64,000 nt of DNA from JADZFO01 sp964512635 (GTDB lineage Bacteria; 4484-113; JAFGCY01): contig CAZEJB010000004.1 in NCBI GenBank assembly GCA_964512635.1, positions 1 to 64,000 of the forward strand. Direction: 5' to 3'. Position 1 is the stretch's first letter. Each line of letters opens with the position of its first letter. The notes under the pieces are model-generated. The model was not told the DNA's origin. It saw nothing but the letters and a program-made list of their open reading frames with translations, and did not search any database. Both the position numbers and the translations under genes were made by a program. Shown here piece by piece: positions 26,178 to 35,208 of this stretch.

Positions 26178-27524
26178 TCAGACCACTGCCGGGTAATTCT
26201 CGTTCACCCAGGCCTGGGCCTGCCTGCCAAGCTTATCGGCATCCAGGGTCAGCAGCTTGCGCTCACGCATCAGCAGCCGCCCGCCGACAATGCTGTCCCG
26301 TACATCGCTGGCCTGAGCGCTGTAGGCCAGGTGGCTGTAAACCGCTTCGGGGTGGTGGAAGCGCGGCCGCAGATGCGGCGCGTCGGCCTTGACCACAATC
26401 ACATCCGCCAGCAGCATCGGGGCCAGACAGCCGCTGCCATACTGTTTCAGGGCCCTTCCCGCGCCGCAGGTGGCCAGCTCGACCACGGTCCGCGCCGGCA
26501 TGGCAGTAGCATCCAGCCCAGCCGGATCGCGCCAGCCGCCCTTGGGCAGCAGGGCCGCGGCGTGCAGATCTTCGAACATATTCAGGTTGTTATTGCTGGC
26601 CGCGCCGTCCGTGCCCAGCCCGACCGGGACGCCGGCAGCCAGCAACTGGGGCACCGGGGCGATGCCGGAGGCCAGCTTGAGGTTGCTGCAGGGGCAGTGC
26701 GCAATGGAGCATCCGCCATCCGCCAGCAGGCTAATGTCCTGGCTGTCCAGCCAGACGCCGTGCGCGCCGATCAGCTGCTCGCCGAGGATGCCGATGCGCT
26801 TCAGCGCGGCGGTCGGGCTTTCATCGCCCTCGCGCCACTGGACCATTCCCGGCTCATTGTGGGTTTCATGCAGGTGGATATGAAATGGCGCACGATGCTG
26901 TTGAGCGGTGGTGTAAAGGCTGTGCAGAAGTTCTACACCGCAGGTATAGGGCGCATGGGCGCAAAGGGTCGGCGTAATCAGCGGATGGCCGGCCCACTTC
27001 GCCAACAGGTCCCGGCTGAGCTTCAGGCCGTCCTGCCAGGTTGGCGCGGATGGCGTGGGGAAGCCGATCACGCCCTCGCCGACCAGACCGCGCAGGCCGG
27101 CGCTGTCCAGCGCGCTGGCCACGGAATCGGCGAAGAGATACATGTCATTGACGCAGGTGGTGCCGCCAAGGATGCACTCCGCCGCCGCCAGCAGGGTCGC
27201 GTCATAGCAGAACTGCGGGCTGAGGTGCGAACCTTCGGCGGGGAAGATGTGCCGCGTCAGCCAGTCATGCAGATGCAGGTCGTCGGCCAGGCCGCGAAAA
27301 TAGACCATCGGCAGATGGGTGTGGCAGTTGATCAGGCCAGGCATGACGATGCAGCCGCCGCAGTCGATCAGTTCCCAGCCTTGAGCGTTGGGCGCTTCAG
27401 CAGCAGGGCCGAGGCTGTGGATGACATCACCCTCTATAGCCACGAAGCCGCTGGGGTATTGAGTCCCGGCGCTGTCCATGCAAAGCACATGACCGCCGGC
27501 GAGGAGGAGTTTTGATTCTGGCAT
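26178..27524 (-). CDS. mtaD: 5-methylthioadenosine / S-adenosylhomocysteine deaminase family
   Basis: 448 residues, normal for MtaD. INCHTHLPMVYFRGLADD (His68, His70) is the metal-binding HxH followed by the MtaD-type FRG-ADD pattern; AHAPYTCG, HIHLHET, GAHGVWL, IAHCPCSNLKLASG and GLGTDGAASNNNLNM supply the other conserved residues. These enzymes deaminate methylthioadenosine, SAH or adenosine to the inosine forms in methionine salvage. TACAAT (27531-27536, minus strand) is 6 bases before the ATG, suggesting a leaderless mRNA divergent from the AlkD-like gene. Confidence 0.92.
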   Translation of the reverse strand: MPESKLLLAGGHVLCMDSAGTQYPSGFVAIEGDVIHSLGPAAEAPNAQGWELIDCGGCIVMPGLINCHTHLPMVYFRGLADDLHLHDWLTRHIFPAEGSHLSPQFCYDATLLAAAECILGGTTCVNDMYLFADSVASALDSAGLRGLVGEGVIGFPTPSAPTWQDGLKLSRDLLAKWAGHPLITPTLCAHAPYTCGVELLHSLYTTAQQHRAPFHIHLHETHNEPGMVQWREGDESPTAALKRIGILGEQLIGAHGVWLDSQDISLLADGGCSIAHCPCSNLKLASGIAPVPQLLAAGVPVGLGTDGAASNNNLNMFEDLHAAALLPKGGWRDPAGLDATAMPARTVVELATCGAGRALKQYGSGCLAPMLLADVIVVKADAPHLRPRFHHPEAVYSHLAYSAQASDVRDSIVGGRLLMRERKLLTLDADKLGRQAQAWVNENYPAVV

Positions 27525-27625
27525 CAGCAGATTGTAGGCCTCCGTCTAAGCTGCTCGATCTCGGCCGCAGGTTGTTTCGGCGAGCCCAGTCTGTGGATTG
27601 CAGTCCCGAACGCTAATATGCTGCT

Positions 27626-28321
27626 ATGACCGCACAGGACATCCTCGCTGAGCTGGAGGCTCAGGGCATCGACAAGACCCGCCGGATCTATCTGCGCCAT
27701 GGCGCGCAGGAGAAGGTCTTTGGCGCGTCCTTTGGCGCGATCGACACGCTGGCCAAGGTGCTGAAGAAGCAGCCTGCCGCCCAGGAGGCGGCGCAGGAGC
27801 TGTGGGACAGCGGCTATATGGAGGCGCGGGCCGTCGCCATTCAGGTTGCTGATCCCGAGCGCTGCGACGCCGAAGTGCTCAAAAGCTGGGCTGCCGGGAT
27901 GTCGAGCCACATGGACGCCGACCATCTGGCCCAGCTGGCTGCCTCGGCCAAGGATGGACCCAAGATGGCCACCCAGTGGCTGAAGTCCAAAGACGAGAAC
28001 ACCCTGCGCCTGGCGCTTAGCACGATCGGCCACCTGCTGAAGAACGGCACGCCGCCGCGGGCACCGCAGCTGCGGACCCTGCTGACGCGGATCGAGAAGG
28101 AGATCCACCGCCAGAGCGACTTCATCAAGGAGGCGATGAACTATGTGGTCATCGCCATCGGGACCTACAGCGAGGCGCTTCGGGAGGAGACTCTGGCCGC
28201 AGCGCGGCGCATCGGCACGGTGAACATCGACCATGGTGAGACGAACTGCAAGACCCCGGAGGCGGTGAGCTACATCAAGAAGAGCGTGGCTCATCTTGAG
28301 GCCCAGGCCTCCAAGGGCTAG
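27626..28321 (+). CDS. DNA alkylation repair protein, AlkD-like HEAT fold
   Basis: 231 residues, near the usual 220-240. Helical repeats run throughout, with IRLYLRHGAQEKVFGASFGAIDTLAKVLK near the start (the AlkD/AlkC-like opening), LWDSGYMEARAVAIQVADP and SHMDADHLAQL. AlkD enzymes are monofunctional glycosylases that remove bulky or positively charged bases using an HEAT-like superhelix. Some members of this broad family have no proven enzyme activity. The C-terminal half contains DRKTPEAVSYIKK-like sequence known from this subfamily. TAATAT at 27614-27619 is 6 bases before the ATG. Confidence 0.85.
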   Translation: MTAQDILAELEAQGIDKTRRIYLRHGAQEKVFGASFGAIDTLAKVLKKQPAAQEAAQELWDSGYMEARAVAIQVADPERCDAEVLKSWAAGMSSHMDADHLAQLAASAKDGPKMATQWLKSKDENTLRLALSTIGHLLKNGTPPRAPQLRTLLTRIEKEIHRQSDFIKEAMNYVVIAIGTYSEALREETLAAARRIGTVNIDHGETNCKTPEAVSYIKKSVAHLEAQASKG

Positions 28322-28759
28322 GCGGCCGGTTCAGCATCCAGCCGCAGCAGCAACAGCGCGTCCTGCTTCGGGGGACTCCTGAAGCAGAACTAGCCGGTGG
28401 TCCACTTTGGACAAAAGTCCGCGTTAGCACAACTGGACCAGCGCAGCGGCTCTGGCGCGGGTATGCTTTCTCCCATGTATCACCATGCTTCTGATCTGCA
28501 GTCTGCTGAATCCGTATGTTCTGCTGCCGCCAGCTGTCAGAGCCTTTCGCGGGCCCGGCCGGAAAAGCGAGAAAACAGAATTCGACGTTCGTTTTCGGCT
28601 GTCAAGGTTAAAACCACGGGTAGATCGGCAGTGCAAACTGTGCGCGACGTTGATTTTCGAGCGCGAAAGCTAAATTTCGCCCCCTTCAGCACCGCATTCG
28701 CCCTGGGCCGCGCGCTGGGCATAGACCGCGTAATCGGGCCGCGGGGTATCATTTGGGCT
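28322..28759. other. 438-base gap upstream of ispH without a convincing gene
   Basis: The frame of ispH stays open back to 28397, but that part lacks a ribosome site and any IspH homology, so I treat it as non-coding. The hairpin CTGCTTC...GAAGCAG at about 28363-28389 follows the AlkD-like gene and could end its transcript. TATCAT at 28747-28752 is the likely -10 of ispH. No palindromic GTAGGGGC repeat is present here. Confidence 0.5.
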
Positions 28760-29698
28760 GTGCAGGTGATCCGCGCGCGCAAGATGGGTTTTTGCTTCGG
28801 CGTCCGACGGGCCTTTGACAAGGTCATGGAGATGGCGACGCAGGACGATGCGCGCGAACTGGTCCTGTCCGGCGACCTGGTACATAACACCAAGGTGATC
28901 AGCCGCGTCGGTCAGGCGGGGGCTCGGGTCATGGACCACGCTGCGGATGTGCGCGGGGCGCGGGTTGTGATCAGGACCCACGGGACAACACGGGAAAACT
29001 TCGAGACCCTGACAGCGCAGAACGCCGAGGTTCACGACGCCACCTGCGTAATCGTCACTGACGCGCGGATGAAGGCGCTGGAGCTGCTGGAGCGCCACCC
29101 CGCCGTTATTGTGGTCGGCAAGAAGCAGCACCCCGAAATCGTCGGCCTGGTTTCCTGGCTCGAGGGACGCTATCACATTGTGGAACATATCGAGGATATC
29201 GCGCCGCTGCCGGAATACCCCTCGATTGGCGTGGTCAGCCAGACCACCTTTTATCCTGAGAAATTCGCGCAGTACTGCGAGGAACTGCGCAGGCGCTACC
29301 CGCTGGTGGAAGTAATCGATACGATTTGCCCGCATACCTCAAAGAACCAGGAAGCCAGCATTTACACGGCCCAGATCGTGGATGTGATGCTGGTGGTGGG
29401 CGACCAGCACAGCTCTAACAGCAAGACCCTGTTTGGCGAGGTGCAGGCGGTCAACCCGCGCAGCTACTTCATCGCCACCGCGGAAGATATCGACCCGGCC
29501 TGGTTCGAGGGCCTCGACCCGGCGGCCAAGGCGGTTGCGGTGTCCGCCGCCGAAGGGCAGCTTGACGCAAAACTGCTGGCCAAAGGCAACGCGCCTGACG
29601 ACTTCAACCCAGGGCTGTTGTCGGTCGGCATCACAGCCGGCGCCAGCACCCCGGACTGGGTGATTGACGAGATCGAGGCGCGGCTGAAGTCGTTCTGA
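28760..29698 (+). CDS. ispH: 4-hydroxy-3-methylbut-2-enyl diphosphate reductase
   Basis: 312 residues, normal length. The three cysteines that hold the Fe-S cluster are present: GFCFGV (Cys12), DATC (Cys96) and DTICPHTSKNQ (Cys190). THGTT, KKQHPEIVG and GITAGASTPDWVI are other family hallmarks. The enzyme makes IPP and DMAPP in the last step of the MEP pathway. The GTG at 28760 is chosen because homology begins there and TATCAT lies 7 bases upstream, which implies a leaderless mRNA. Confidence 0.95.
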   Translation: MQVIRARKMGFCFGVRRAFDKVMEMATQDDARELVLSGDLVHNTKVISRVGQAGARVMDHAADVRGARVVIRTHGTTRENFETLTAQNAEVHDATCVIVTDARMKALELLERHPAVIVVGKKQHPEIVGLVSWLEGRYHIVEHIEDIAPLPEYPSIGVVSQTTFYPEKFAQYCEELRRRYPLVEVIDTICPHTSKNQEASIYTAQIVDVMLVVGDQHSSNSKTLFGEVQAVNPRSYFIATAEDIDPAWFEGLDPAAKAVAVSAAEGQLDAKLLAKGNAPDDFNPGLLSVGITAGASTPDWVIDEIEARLKSF

Positions 29699-29787
29699 TT
29701 TGGAGCGCGGATTGATCGCGCAGCGATAATCCGCATTCTTCGAACTTCCTCTTCTTTTGGCCCGCGCAGCAGGCTATTCTTTTCCCC

Positions 29788-31404
29788 ATGAGATACACAG
29801 CACCAGTTCTGGTCGGCCTTGTGCTGCTGTTAGGGCAAGGCACGCTCTTGCCGGACTCCGCGCTGGCAGAAGAACAGTACGACCTGGACGAGTCGGCTGC
29901 ACAGTTCGAACATCGGGTTGCGCTTGAACTGGCTGAGTCTCAACAATTGGACGTGTTTACCCGAGACACCTGTGCGTTGATCAATGCTTATCACGATGAC
30001 AACCCGGAGGCTATGCTGGCTCTGATCGACAAGCACACTGTTCCGGGATCGCCTGAGTGCCTGGATAGCTTTCCGGTGGACAGCGCCTGTCGCCACGGAG
30101 CCATCAATTGTCTCAGGGCTCTGATTGCCCGCGGTGCCGATGTGAATACAACAGCGCCCTACCGGGCGCTTACTCCCCTGATGCTGGCAGCCGACTCAGG
30201 GTCAGCCGAGATGCTCAGCCTGCTTCTGGAGTCCGGGGCTGAGGTGAACCAGCTCAGCGAGGATGGAAACACCGCGCTGCATTTTGCGGCAGAGTTCGGC
30301 AGTGTTGAAGCCTGCCGCCTGCTGCTGCTTCATGGCGCTAAAGTTTCCGTTGCTGATGATCACTGGCTGACACCGCTGCATCTTGCTGCGGAACATTCGT
30401 TTACCGATGTAATGCAGCTCCTGCTGAATTCGGGCGCTAACCCGAACGCCGGCCAGGGGATCGCAAGCACACCACTGCATAAAGCCGCAGGCGCAGGTCA
30501 GCTTGAGGCGATCGAGCTCTTGCTGGCTAATGGGGCTGATGTCGGCGCGCTGGACAGCGCTGGCGAGACACCCCTGCGTCTGGCCGCACGCGCCGATCGG
30601 ATCGAGGCGGTTGAGCTGCTGCTGAATCACAAGGCGCCTGCTGAAGATGCCTTTATCGCTGTCACCCTCGGCCAGGCAGACAGGCTTGCTCAGATGCTCA
30701 GGTCCGATTCCTCGCTGCTCGATGAACTGGATTCCGAGGGCAGGAGCCTGTATGAGTGGGCGCTGGTGCACGATGAACCGGAATGCGCCAGAACGCTGGC
30801 CCTGGCGCGCGGAGTAACTGCACGAACGCCGCCGGTTCTGTTGGCGATGGCGCAGACTGCGCTGAAGCTCCACCCGGGGGACAGCACTTTGCCGGGGATG
30901 TTGCTTGACCAGATCAGCAGCGGACAGCTCCGTGATTCAGGGGCGGATTTGCTGGCCGAGGCCGCGGCCTTGGACAGCCCCCTGCTCGTGGCCATGCTGC
31001 TTGAACGTGGCGTGCCGGTGGACAGCGTCGGTTCAAACAATGTCAGTGCGGCGGCACTGGCGGCCAGCTCCAGCAGTGCAAATGCCCTCACAGTGCTGCT
31101 GCTTAATGGTGCTGACGCCAGGCAGAGCACGGCGTCGGGCAATGGCCTGATCCACCTGGCACTTCAATCAGGGCAGGGTTCGTATTACCAGGCTGATGAA
31201 GCAGCACGCTGCATAGCTGCGCTGGTACTTGCTGGAGCGGACATCAACGCAACTGACAGTGCGGGCCGAACTGCGCTTGACTGCCTGCTAGACAGCATTT
31301 CCGAATCAGCCGTTGACGCGTCCTCCCTTGAACAGGCGGAGCAATTTCGTCTGGTCGAGGTTCTGCGCAGCTTTGGCGCACTTCGTGCGCCTCACGGCGA
31401 ATAG
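29788..31404 (+). CDS. Secreted ankyrin-repeat protein
   Basis: 538 residues. Signal peptide at 1-27 (VLVGLVLLLGQGTLLPDSALA). At least six consecutive ankyrin repeats occupy about 105-295 (TPLMLAADSGSAEMLSLLLESGA, TALHFAAEFGSVEACRLLLLHGA, TPLHLAAEHSFTDVMQLLLNSGA, TPLHKAAGAGQLEAIELLLANGA, TPLRLAARADRIEAVELLLNH), with degenerate ones after 360 and a final pair near 455-515. No catalytic domain. It probably binds other proteins in the periplasm or outside. TATTCT at 29775-29780 is 7 bases before the ATG. Confidence 0.9.
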   Translation: MRYTAPVLVGLVLLLGQGTLLPDSALAEEQYDLDESAAQFEHRVALELAESQQLDVFTRDTCALINAYHDDNPEAMLALIDKHTVPGSPECLDSFPVDSACRHGAINCLRALIARGADVNTTAPYRALTPLMLAADSGSAEMLSLLLESGAEVNQLSEDGNTALHFAAEFGSVEACRLLLLHGAKVSVADDHWLTPLHLAAEHSFTDVMQLLLNSGANPNAGQGIASTPLHKAAGAGQLEAIELLLANGADVGALDSAGETPLRLAARADRIEAVELLLNHKAPAEDAFIAVTLGQADRLAQMLRSDSSLLDELDSEGRSLYEWALVHDEPECARTLALARGVTARTPPVLLAMAQTALKLHPGDSTLPGMLLDQISSGQLRDSGADLLAEAAALDSPLLVAMLLERGVPVDSVGSNNVSAAALAASSSSANALTVLLLNGADARQSTASGNGLIHLALQSGQGSYYQADEAARCIAALVLAGADINATDSAGRTALDCLLDSISESAVDASSLEQAEQFRLVEVLRSFGALRAPHGE

Positions 31405-31415
31405 ACGAGACTTCT

Positions 31416-31506
31416 GAGGCGCACGCAGTGCGCCACTACAAACGAAGAAGGGCAGTAATGCTGTCCGGCCCCACAAGACGGGCGGGGACAAGCCCACGCC
31501 CCTACA
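31416..31506. repeat. Palindromic repeat cluster between ankyrin and epimerase genes
   Basis: Contains GGCGCACGCAGTGCGCCACTAC and GGGCGGGGACAAGCCCACGC-CCCTAC units. The end of the last unit (31502-31504, read on the minus strand as TAG within TGTAGGGGC) supplies the stop codon of the epimerase gene. Confidence 0.85.
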
Positions 31507-32437
31507 GATCTTGAAACCCGTCGCGCCAGCTTGAATACTTCGGCTGCCAGCCCAGCTCGGCCTTGATCTTTGTGTTCAGCGCGCCGGGGCCGGTGGTCAG
31601 CCAGTCGGTTACCGCGCGGCCTAGGGTCAGCCTTACCATCGCAACCGGCAACGACTTTGGCCGCGGCGCACCAAGAGCGTCGGCCAGCAGCGGCAGCCAG
31701 TCGGCCTGCCTGGCCGGCTCGTCGTCAACGGCGTTGTAGGCCTCGCCGGCGCGGCCGCGGACGAGAACTGCCAGGGTGGCACTGGCCGCATCCTCGACGT
31801 GGATGAATGAGGTGACGCCGTCGCCCTTGCCGACGATGGGGTACATGCCGCGCTTCAGGAGCTGGCCGATCTGGCCGTCCCGGGCAAACCAGGTCCCGGG
31901 ACCGTAGAAGCTGCCATAGCGCACGGCCAGACCCTCCAGCTGGCGGCAACTGTTCACCGCGCCCTCGACTTCGGTCATCACGCCGGCGGCGGTGCCGAGC
32001 GGCTCAAGGGCGTTGGTGTACATCGGCGCGCTTTCATCCTTGGGGCCGGGCGGCATCGGCGCATACCAGAAGGCCGCGCTCTGGGTCACGAAGCGCTTGA
32101 CGCCTTGCTCGACGGCCGCCTGAAGCAGGTTGAGGGTGCCTTCACGGCGCACCTTATTGTTGGCGGCGTAATCACGGTTCAGTGTGGCCGGGTTCATGGC
32201 CTGCGGCAAACTGGTCAGCTCGCAAATCACAGCGTCCGGACGGACGGCCTCCATCAGACGCTGCACCTGGTCTTTGTCCAGCGCATCGCAGCGCCGGGCT
32301 CCGCCGCCGAGGCTGCTGATGATGGCCATGCCCTCTTCATTGTGGGTCAGGCTGGTGACGCTGTGGCCTTCGGCCAGCAGCAGAGGAATCAGCGGGCGGC
32401 CCACAGCCCCGCTGGCTCCGGCAAGCAGGATACGCAT
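31502..32437 (-). CDS. NAD(P)-dependent epimerase/dehydratase family protein
   Basis: 311 residues. The extended SDR opening MRILLAGASGAVGRPLIPLLLAEGHSV (GxxGxxG at 7-13) binds the nucleotide. The later AFWYAP and YGSFYGPGT segments match the YxxxK/substrate region of atypical epimerases; the usual YxxxK is not clean, so catalytic details are uncertain. GGAGG precedes the ATG at 32437. The TAG stop is part of a palindromic repeat, so the original C-terminus may have been longer. Substrate unknown. Confidence 0.82.
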   Translation of the reverse strand: MRILLAGASGAVGRPLIPLLLAEGHSVTSLTHNEEGMAIISSLGGGARRCDALDKDQVQRLMEAVRPDAVICELTSLPQAMNPATLNRDYAANNKVRREGTLNLLQAAVEQGVKRFVTQSAAFWYAPMPPGPKDESAPMYTNALEPLGTAAGVMTEVEGAVNSCRQLEGLAVRYGSFYGPGTWFARDGQIGQLLKRGMYPIVGKGDGVTSFIHVEDAASATLAVLVRGRAGEAYNAVDDEPARQADWLPLLADALGAPRPKSLPVAMVRLTLGRAVTDWLTTGPGALNTKIKAELGWQPKYSSWRDGFQDL

Positions 32438-32853
32438 CTGTGCCTCCAGTTGGCGTCCACTAGCTTACTAGTGGATCGCCTGTCTGCGGCCCGCGTTCCC
32501 CCGCAGTCAGCGGCGGGCATGTTCAGGCGCCGCGCGGAACACCGTTCCGGTATCGCGGCACAGAAACAGGGACGTAGCGAGGACAGGGTAGGTTACTGGC
32601 AGAAGGCAGAGTAGTAGCGCACTGCGTGCGCTTTGGGGCAATGGGTAGAGTAGTGGCGCACCGCGTGCGCCCTGGGGGTGGAGCAGGACAAAGGCGCACG
32701 CAGTGCGCCACTACAAGTCAGATGCAAAAGGAAAGGGCCGGGGACAAGCCCCGGCCCTTAAAGATCTGCATAAAGCCGAGTACAACTCGGCGCTCCTGCA
32801 TGCCGAGTACATCTCGGCGCTCGCAGCGGGCCGAGCATGCTCGGCCCTACAAG
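32438..32853. other. 416-base gap holding a palindromic repeat cluster and no gene
   Basis: Nothing coding is supported. Bases 32611-32850 hold the repeat cluster listed separately. The part next to the epimerase start holds its ribosome site. Confidence 0.6.
32611..32850. repeat. Dense palindromic repeat cluster downstream of pckA
   Basis: At least seven units of different sub-types in a row: GCGCACTGCGTGCGC, GGCGCACCGCGTGCGCC, GGCGCACGCAGTGCGCC, GGGCCGGGGACAAGCCCCGG, GCCGAGTACAACTCGGC, GCCGAGTACATCTCGGC and GGGCCGAGCATGCTCGGCCC, several followed by CTACAAG. The cluster begins four bases after the pckA stop as read on the minus strand. Confidence 0.88.
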
Positions 32854-34470
32854 TTAGCCCGCCTTGGGGCCGGCGGAGGCGACCTCGGCACTGACGTGCG
32901 AGGCAAAGCGGCCGAACTTCTCGGTGAACATGGCGGCCAGTTTCTGCGCCTTCTCGTCATAAGCCGCCTTGTCCGCCCAGGTCTCGCGCGGGTTCATCAC
33001 CCCGTCGGGCACGTTCGGGCAGTGCTTGGGCACCTGCAGGCCGAAAGTCGGCTCAGTCCAGTACTCCACGTTGTCCAGGTGGCCGTCCAGCGCGGCATGC
33101 AGCATCGCGCGGCTGTAGCCGATCTTGATACGGCTGCCGGTGCCATAGGCACCGCCGGTCCAGCCGGTGTTGAGCAGCCAGACGCGGCAGCCGTGCTTCT
33201 CGATGCGCTCCATCAGCATGTTGCCGTAAACGCTCGGACGCAGGGGCATAAAGGGCGCGCCGAAGCAGGTGCTGAAGGTCGCCTGCGGCTCAGTGACACC
33301 GACTTCAGTGCCGGCGACCTTGGCGGTGTAGCCCATCAGGAAGTGGTACATCGCCTGCTCCTTGCTGAGCCGGGCCACCGGAGGCAGTACGCCGAAGGCG
33401 TCGCAGGTCAGGAAGACGATGTCGCTGGGGACGGGGCCTTTCAGATCCGGGTCGGCGTTCGAGACCATGCGGATGTCATAACCACAGCGGGTGTTCTCGG
33501 TCTTGCTGACATCGGTGAAATCGATCACGCGGCTCACGGGGTCGAAGCCGACGTTCTCGATCACGGTGCCGAACTGATGGCAGGCCTTCCAGATCTCAGG
33601 CTCGCCTTCCGCAGACAGGTTGATGGTCTTGGCGTAGCAGCCGCCTTCATAGTTAAAGACGCCGCCATCCCACCAGCCGTGCTCGTCGTCGCCGATCAGC
33701 GCACGGTTGGGGTCAGCGGAGAGGCTGGTCTTGCCGGTGCCGGAGAGGCCAAAGAAGACGGCGCTGCGGCCGTTAGGGCCGATATTGGCGGAGCAGTGCA
33801 TGCTCATCACACCGCGGCGGGCCGGGTTGAGGAAGTTCAGCACGCTGAAGATTCCCTTCTTGATCTCGCCGGCATACTCAGTGCCGCAGCAGATCACCAT
33901 CTGCTCGTCGAAGTTAAGCAGGGTGAAGATCTCGCTGCGTGAGCCATCGGTTGCCGGGTCGGCTTTCAGCCCGGGCATGAACACGACGGTCCAGTCGGCC
34001 TTGTGCTCCTGGGGATCAATGGCCTGGTCCAGGCTGATGAACTGATTGCGGGCGAAAAGCGCCTGGAAGGGGCGCTCGCTGATCACGCGCACGCCAAGGC
34101 GGAACTGCTTCTCTGCGCCGGCGAAGACATCGCTGACGAAGACTTCCTTGCCTTCAAGGTACTCCGCCATGCGCTTCTTCATGTGCTCCCAGCGGTCGAC
34201 CCCGATCGCGAGGTTGAAGTCGTTCCAGTCGATGTCGTCATGGATTGAAGGGGTATCAACCCAGAAACGATCCTTCGGGCTCCGGCCGGTCGTCTTGCCG
34301 GTGTCGCACATCAGCGCGCCGTGGCTGGAGAGATAACCCTCGCCGCGGCGGATTGTGTGCTCATACAGCGCCGGGGCGCTGAGGTTGTAGTGAACAGTTT
34401 TCAGGCCCCGCAGGCCGTGGACGGAAAGATCCGGCGCGGCGGGCAGGGCGGCTTGCATGGCGGAATCCAT
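32854..34470 (-). CDS. pckA: Phosphoenolpyruvate carboxykinase (ATP)
   Basis: 538 residues, normal for the ATP-type enzyme. GLSGTGKTS (241-249) is the kinase-1a P-loop, IGDDEHGWW (259-267) the metal site, and MCDTGKTTGRSPKDRF (54-69), MSMHCSAN and YTAKVAGTE-x-GV the other hallmarks. It interconverts oxaloacetate and PEP at the entry to gluconeogenesis in the cytoplasm. AGGAG lies just before the ATG at 34470, and TATAAT (34546-34551, minus strand) is the likely -10, giving a leader of about 70 bases. Confidence 0.97.
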   Translation of the reverse strand: MDSAMQAALPAAPDLSVHGLRGLKTVHYNLSAPALYEHTIRRGEGYLSSHGALMCDTGKTTGRSPKDRFWVDTPSIHDDIDWNDFNLAIGVDRWEHMKKRMAEYLEGKEVFVSDVFAGAEKQFRLGVRVISERPFQALFARNQFISLDQAIDPQEHKADWTVVFMPGLKADPATDGSRSEIFTLLNFDEQMVICCGTEYAGEIKKGIFSVLNFLNPARRGVMSMHCSANIGPNGRSAVFFGLSGTGKTSLSADPNRALIGDDEHGWWDGGVFNYEGGCYAKTINLSAEGEPEIWKACHQFGTVIENVGFDPVSRVIDFTDVSKTENTRCGYDIRMVSNADPDLKGPVPSDIVFLTCDAFGVLPPVARLSKEQAMYHFLMGYTAKVAGTEVGVTEPQATFSTCFGAPFMPLRPSVYGNMLMERIEKHGCRVWLLNTGWTGGAYGTGSRIKIGYSRAMLHAALDGHLDNVEYWTEPTFGLQVPKHCPNVPDGVMNPRETWADKAAYDEKAQKLAAMFTEKFGRFASHVSAEVASAGPKAG

Positions 34471-34545
34471 ATAGCTGGTCTCCTCTTACGAAGTGGGTCG
34501 CAACGGGGTTCCGGGGCGCAAATGCGGGCCGGGACGCGACAGTGG

Positions 34546-34551
34546 ATTATA
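34546..34551 (-). promoter_or_regulatory. Likely pckA -10 box
   Basis: TATAAT on the minus strand, about 75 bases upstream of the pckA ATG. I see no strong -35 at the right distance. Confidence 0.55.
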
Positions 34552-34736
34552 TCGCCCGCGACAAGCTGTATCGGTAATGGTAGAGCCGTAATCGGCCAAA
34601 TTGCGGTCAGCTTTGAGCCGGCGACAAGCGTGCTGCGGGGCAGACCGGCAATCGTTAGATCGCGGGCTCAGCCCAGAAACAGAAGAAGGCAGGCGCCGTG
34701 AAGTTTGAGTCAAGAAAATGCGAACAACCCAGCGGA

Positions 34737-35141
34737 TCAGGGTGCCTGCTGCAGGTACTGCTCGTCACTGACCGCTTCCAGCCAGTCAACGGCCCGGCCA
34801 TCAAGCTGCTCCTGAATTGCGATGTGGCTCATGCCGGTCGCCGGCGCAGCACCGTGCCAGTGCTTTTCACCCGGTGGTATCCAGATAACATCGCCCGGGC
34901 GGATCTCATGCACCGGGCCGCCCCAGCATTGCGCCCTGCCGCAGCCGGAGCTAACGATCAGGGTTTGTCCAAGGGGGTGGGTGTGCCAGGCGGTACGCGC
35001 ACCGGGCTCAAAGGTGACAAGTGCGCAAACCACCCGCGCCGGGTCTGGCGCACTGTTCAGGGGATCGATGCGCACCTGGCCGGTGAAGTAATCTTCCGGA
35101 CCGCGCCCGGAAGGCTGTGAGCCGCAGGCTTTGATTTCCAT
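34737..35141 (-). CDS. Cupin-domain protein, hydroxynitrile-lyase-like subfamily
   Basis: 134 residues from the ATG at 35141; a longer open frame upstream is antisense of the lipoprotein gene. The cupin motifs are clear: AWHTHPLGQTLIVSSGCGRAQ (about 57-77) and IRPGDVIWIPPGEKHWHGAAP (about 83-103), with the His and Glu/Gln ligands for a divalent metal. The wording matches small cupins linked to carboxymuconolactone decarboxylases and Mn-dependent hydroxynitrile lyases. TAGCAT (35149-35154, minus strand) is 7 bases upstream of the ATG. Substrate unknown. Confidence 0.87.
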   Translation of the reverse strand: MEIKACGSQPSGRGPEDYFTGQVRIDPLNSAPDPARVVCALVTFEPGARTAWHTHPLGQTLIVSSGCGRAQCWGGPVHEIRPGDVIWIPPGEKHWHGAAPATGMSHIAIQEQLDGRAVDWLEAVSDEQYLQQAP

Positions 35142-35155
35142 GGGGGCAATGCTAG

Positions 35156-35180
35156 CAAAACGCCGGAGCGGACTCCGGCG
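35156..35180 (-). terminator. Rho-independent terminator of first twin lipoprotein
   Basis: On the minus strand CGCCGGAG, loop of four, CTCCGGCG, then TTTTGC. It lies 28 bases after the lipoprotein stop and overlaps the promoter region of the next gene, the cupin. Confidence 0.7.
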
Positions 35181-35208
35181 CTGCGGGAAACGGAACGGCC
35201 TTGCGGCC

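Noticed and set aside
28397..28759. N-terminal extension of ispH
   Set aside because: IspH homology starts at about 28760, where a -10 box ends; the extension is Arg/Ser-rich and has no ribosome site.
32611..32850. CRISPR array
   Set aside because: Units are palindromes of differing sequence and irregular spacing; there are no uniform repeats, spacers or cas genes.
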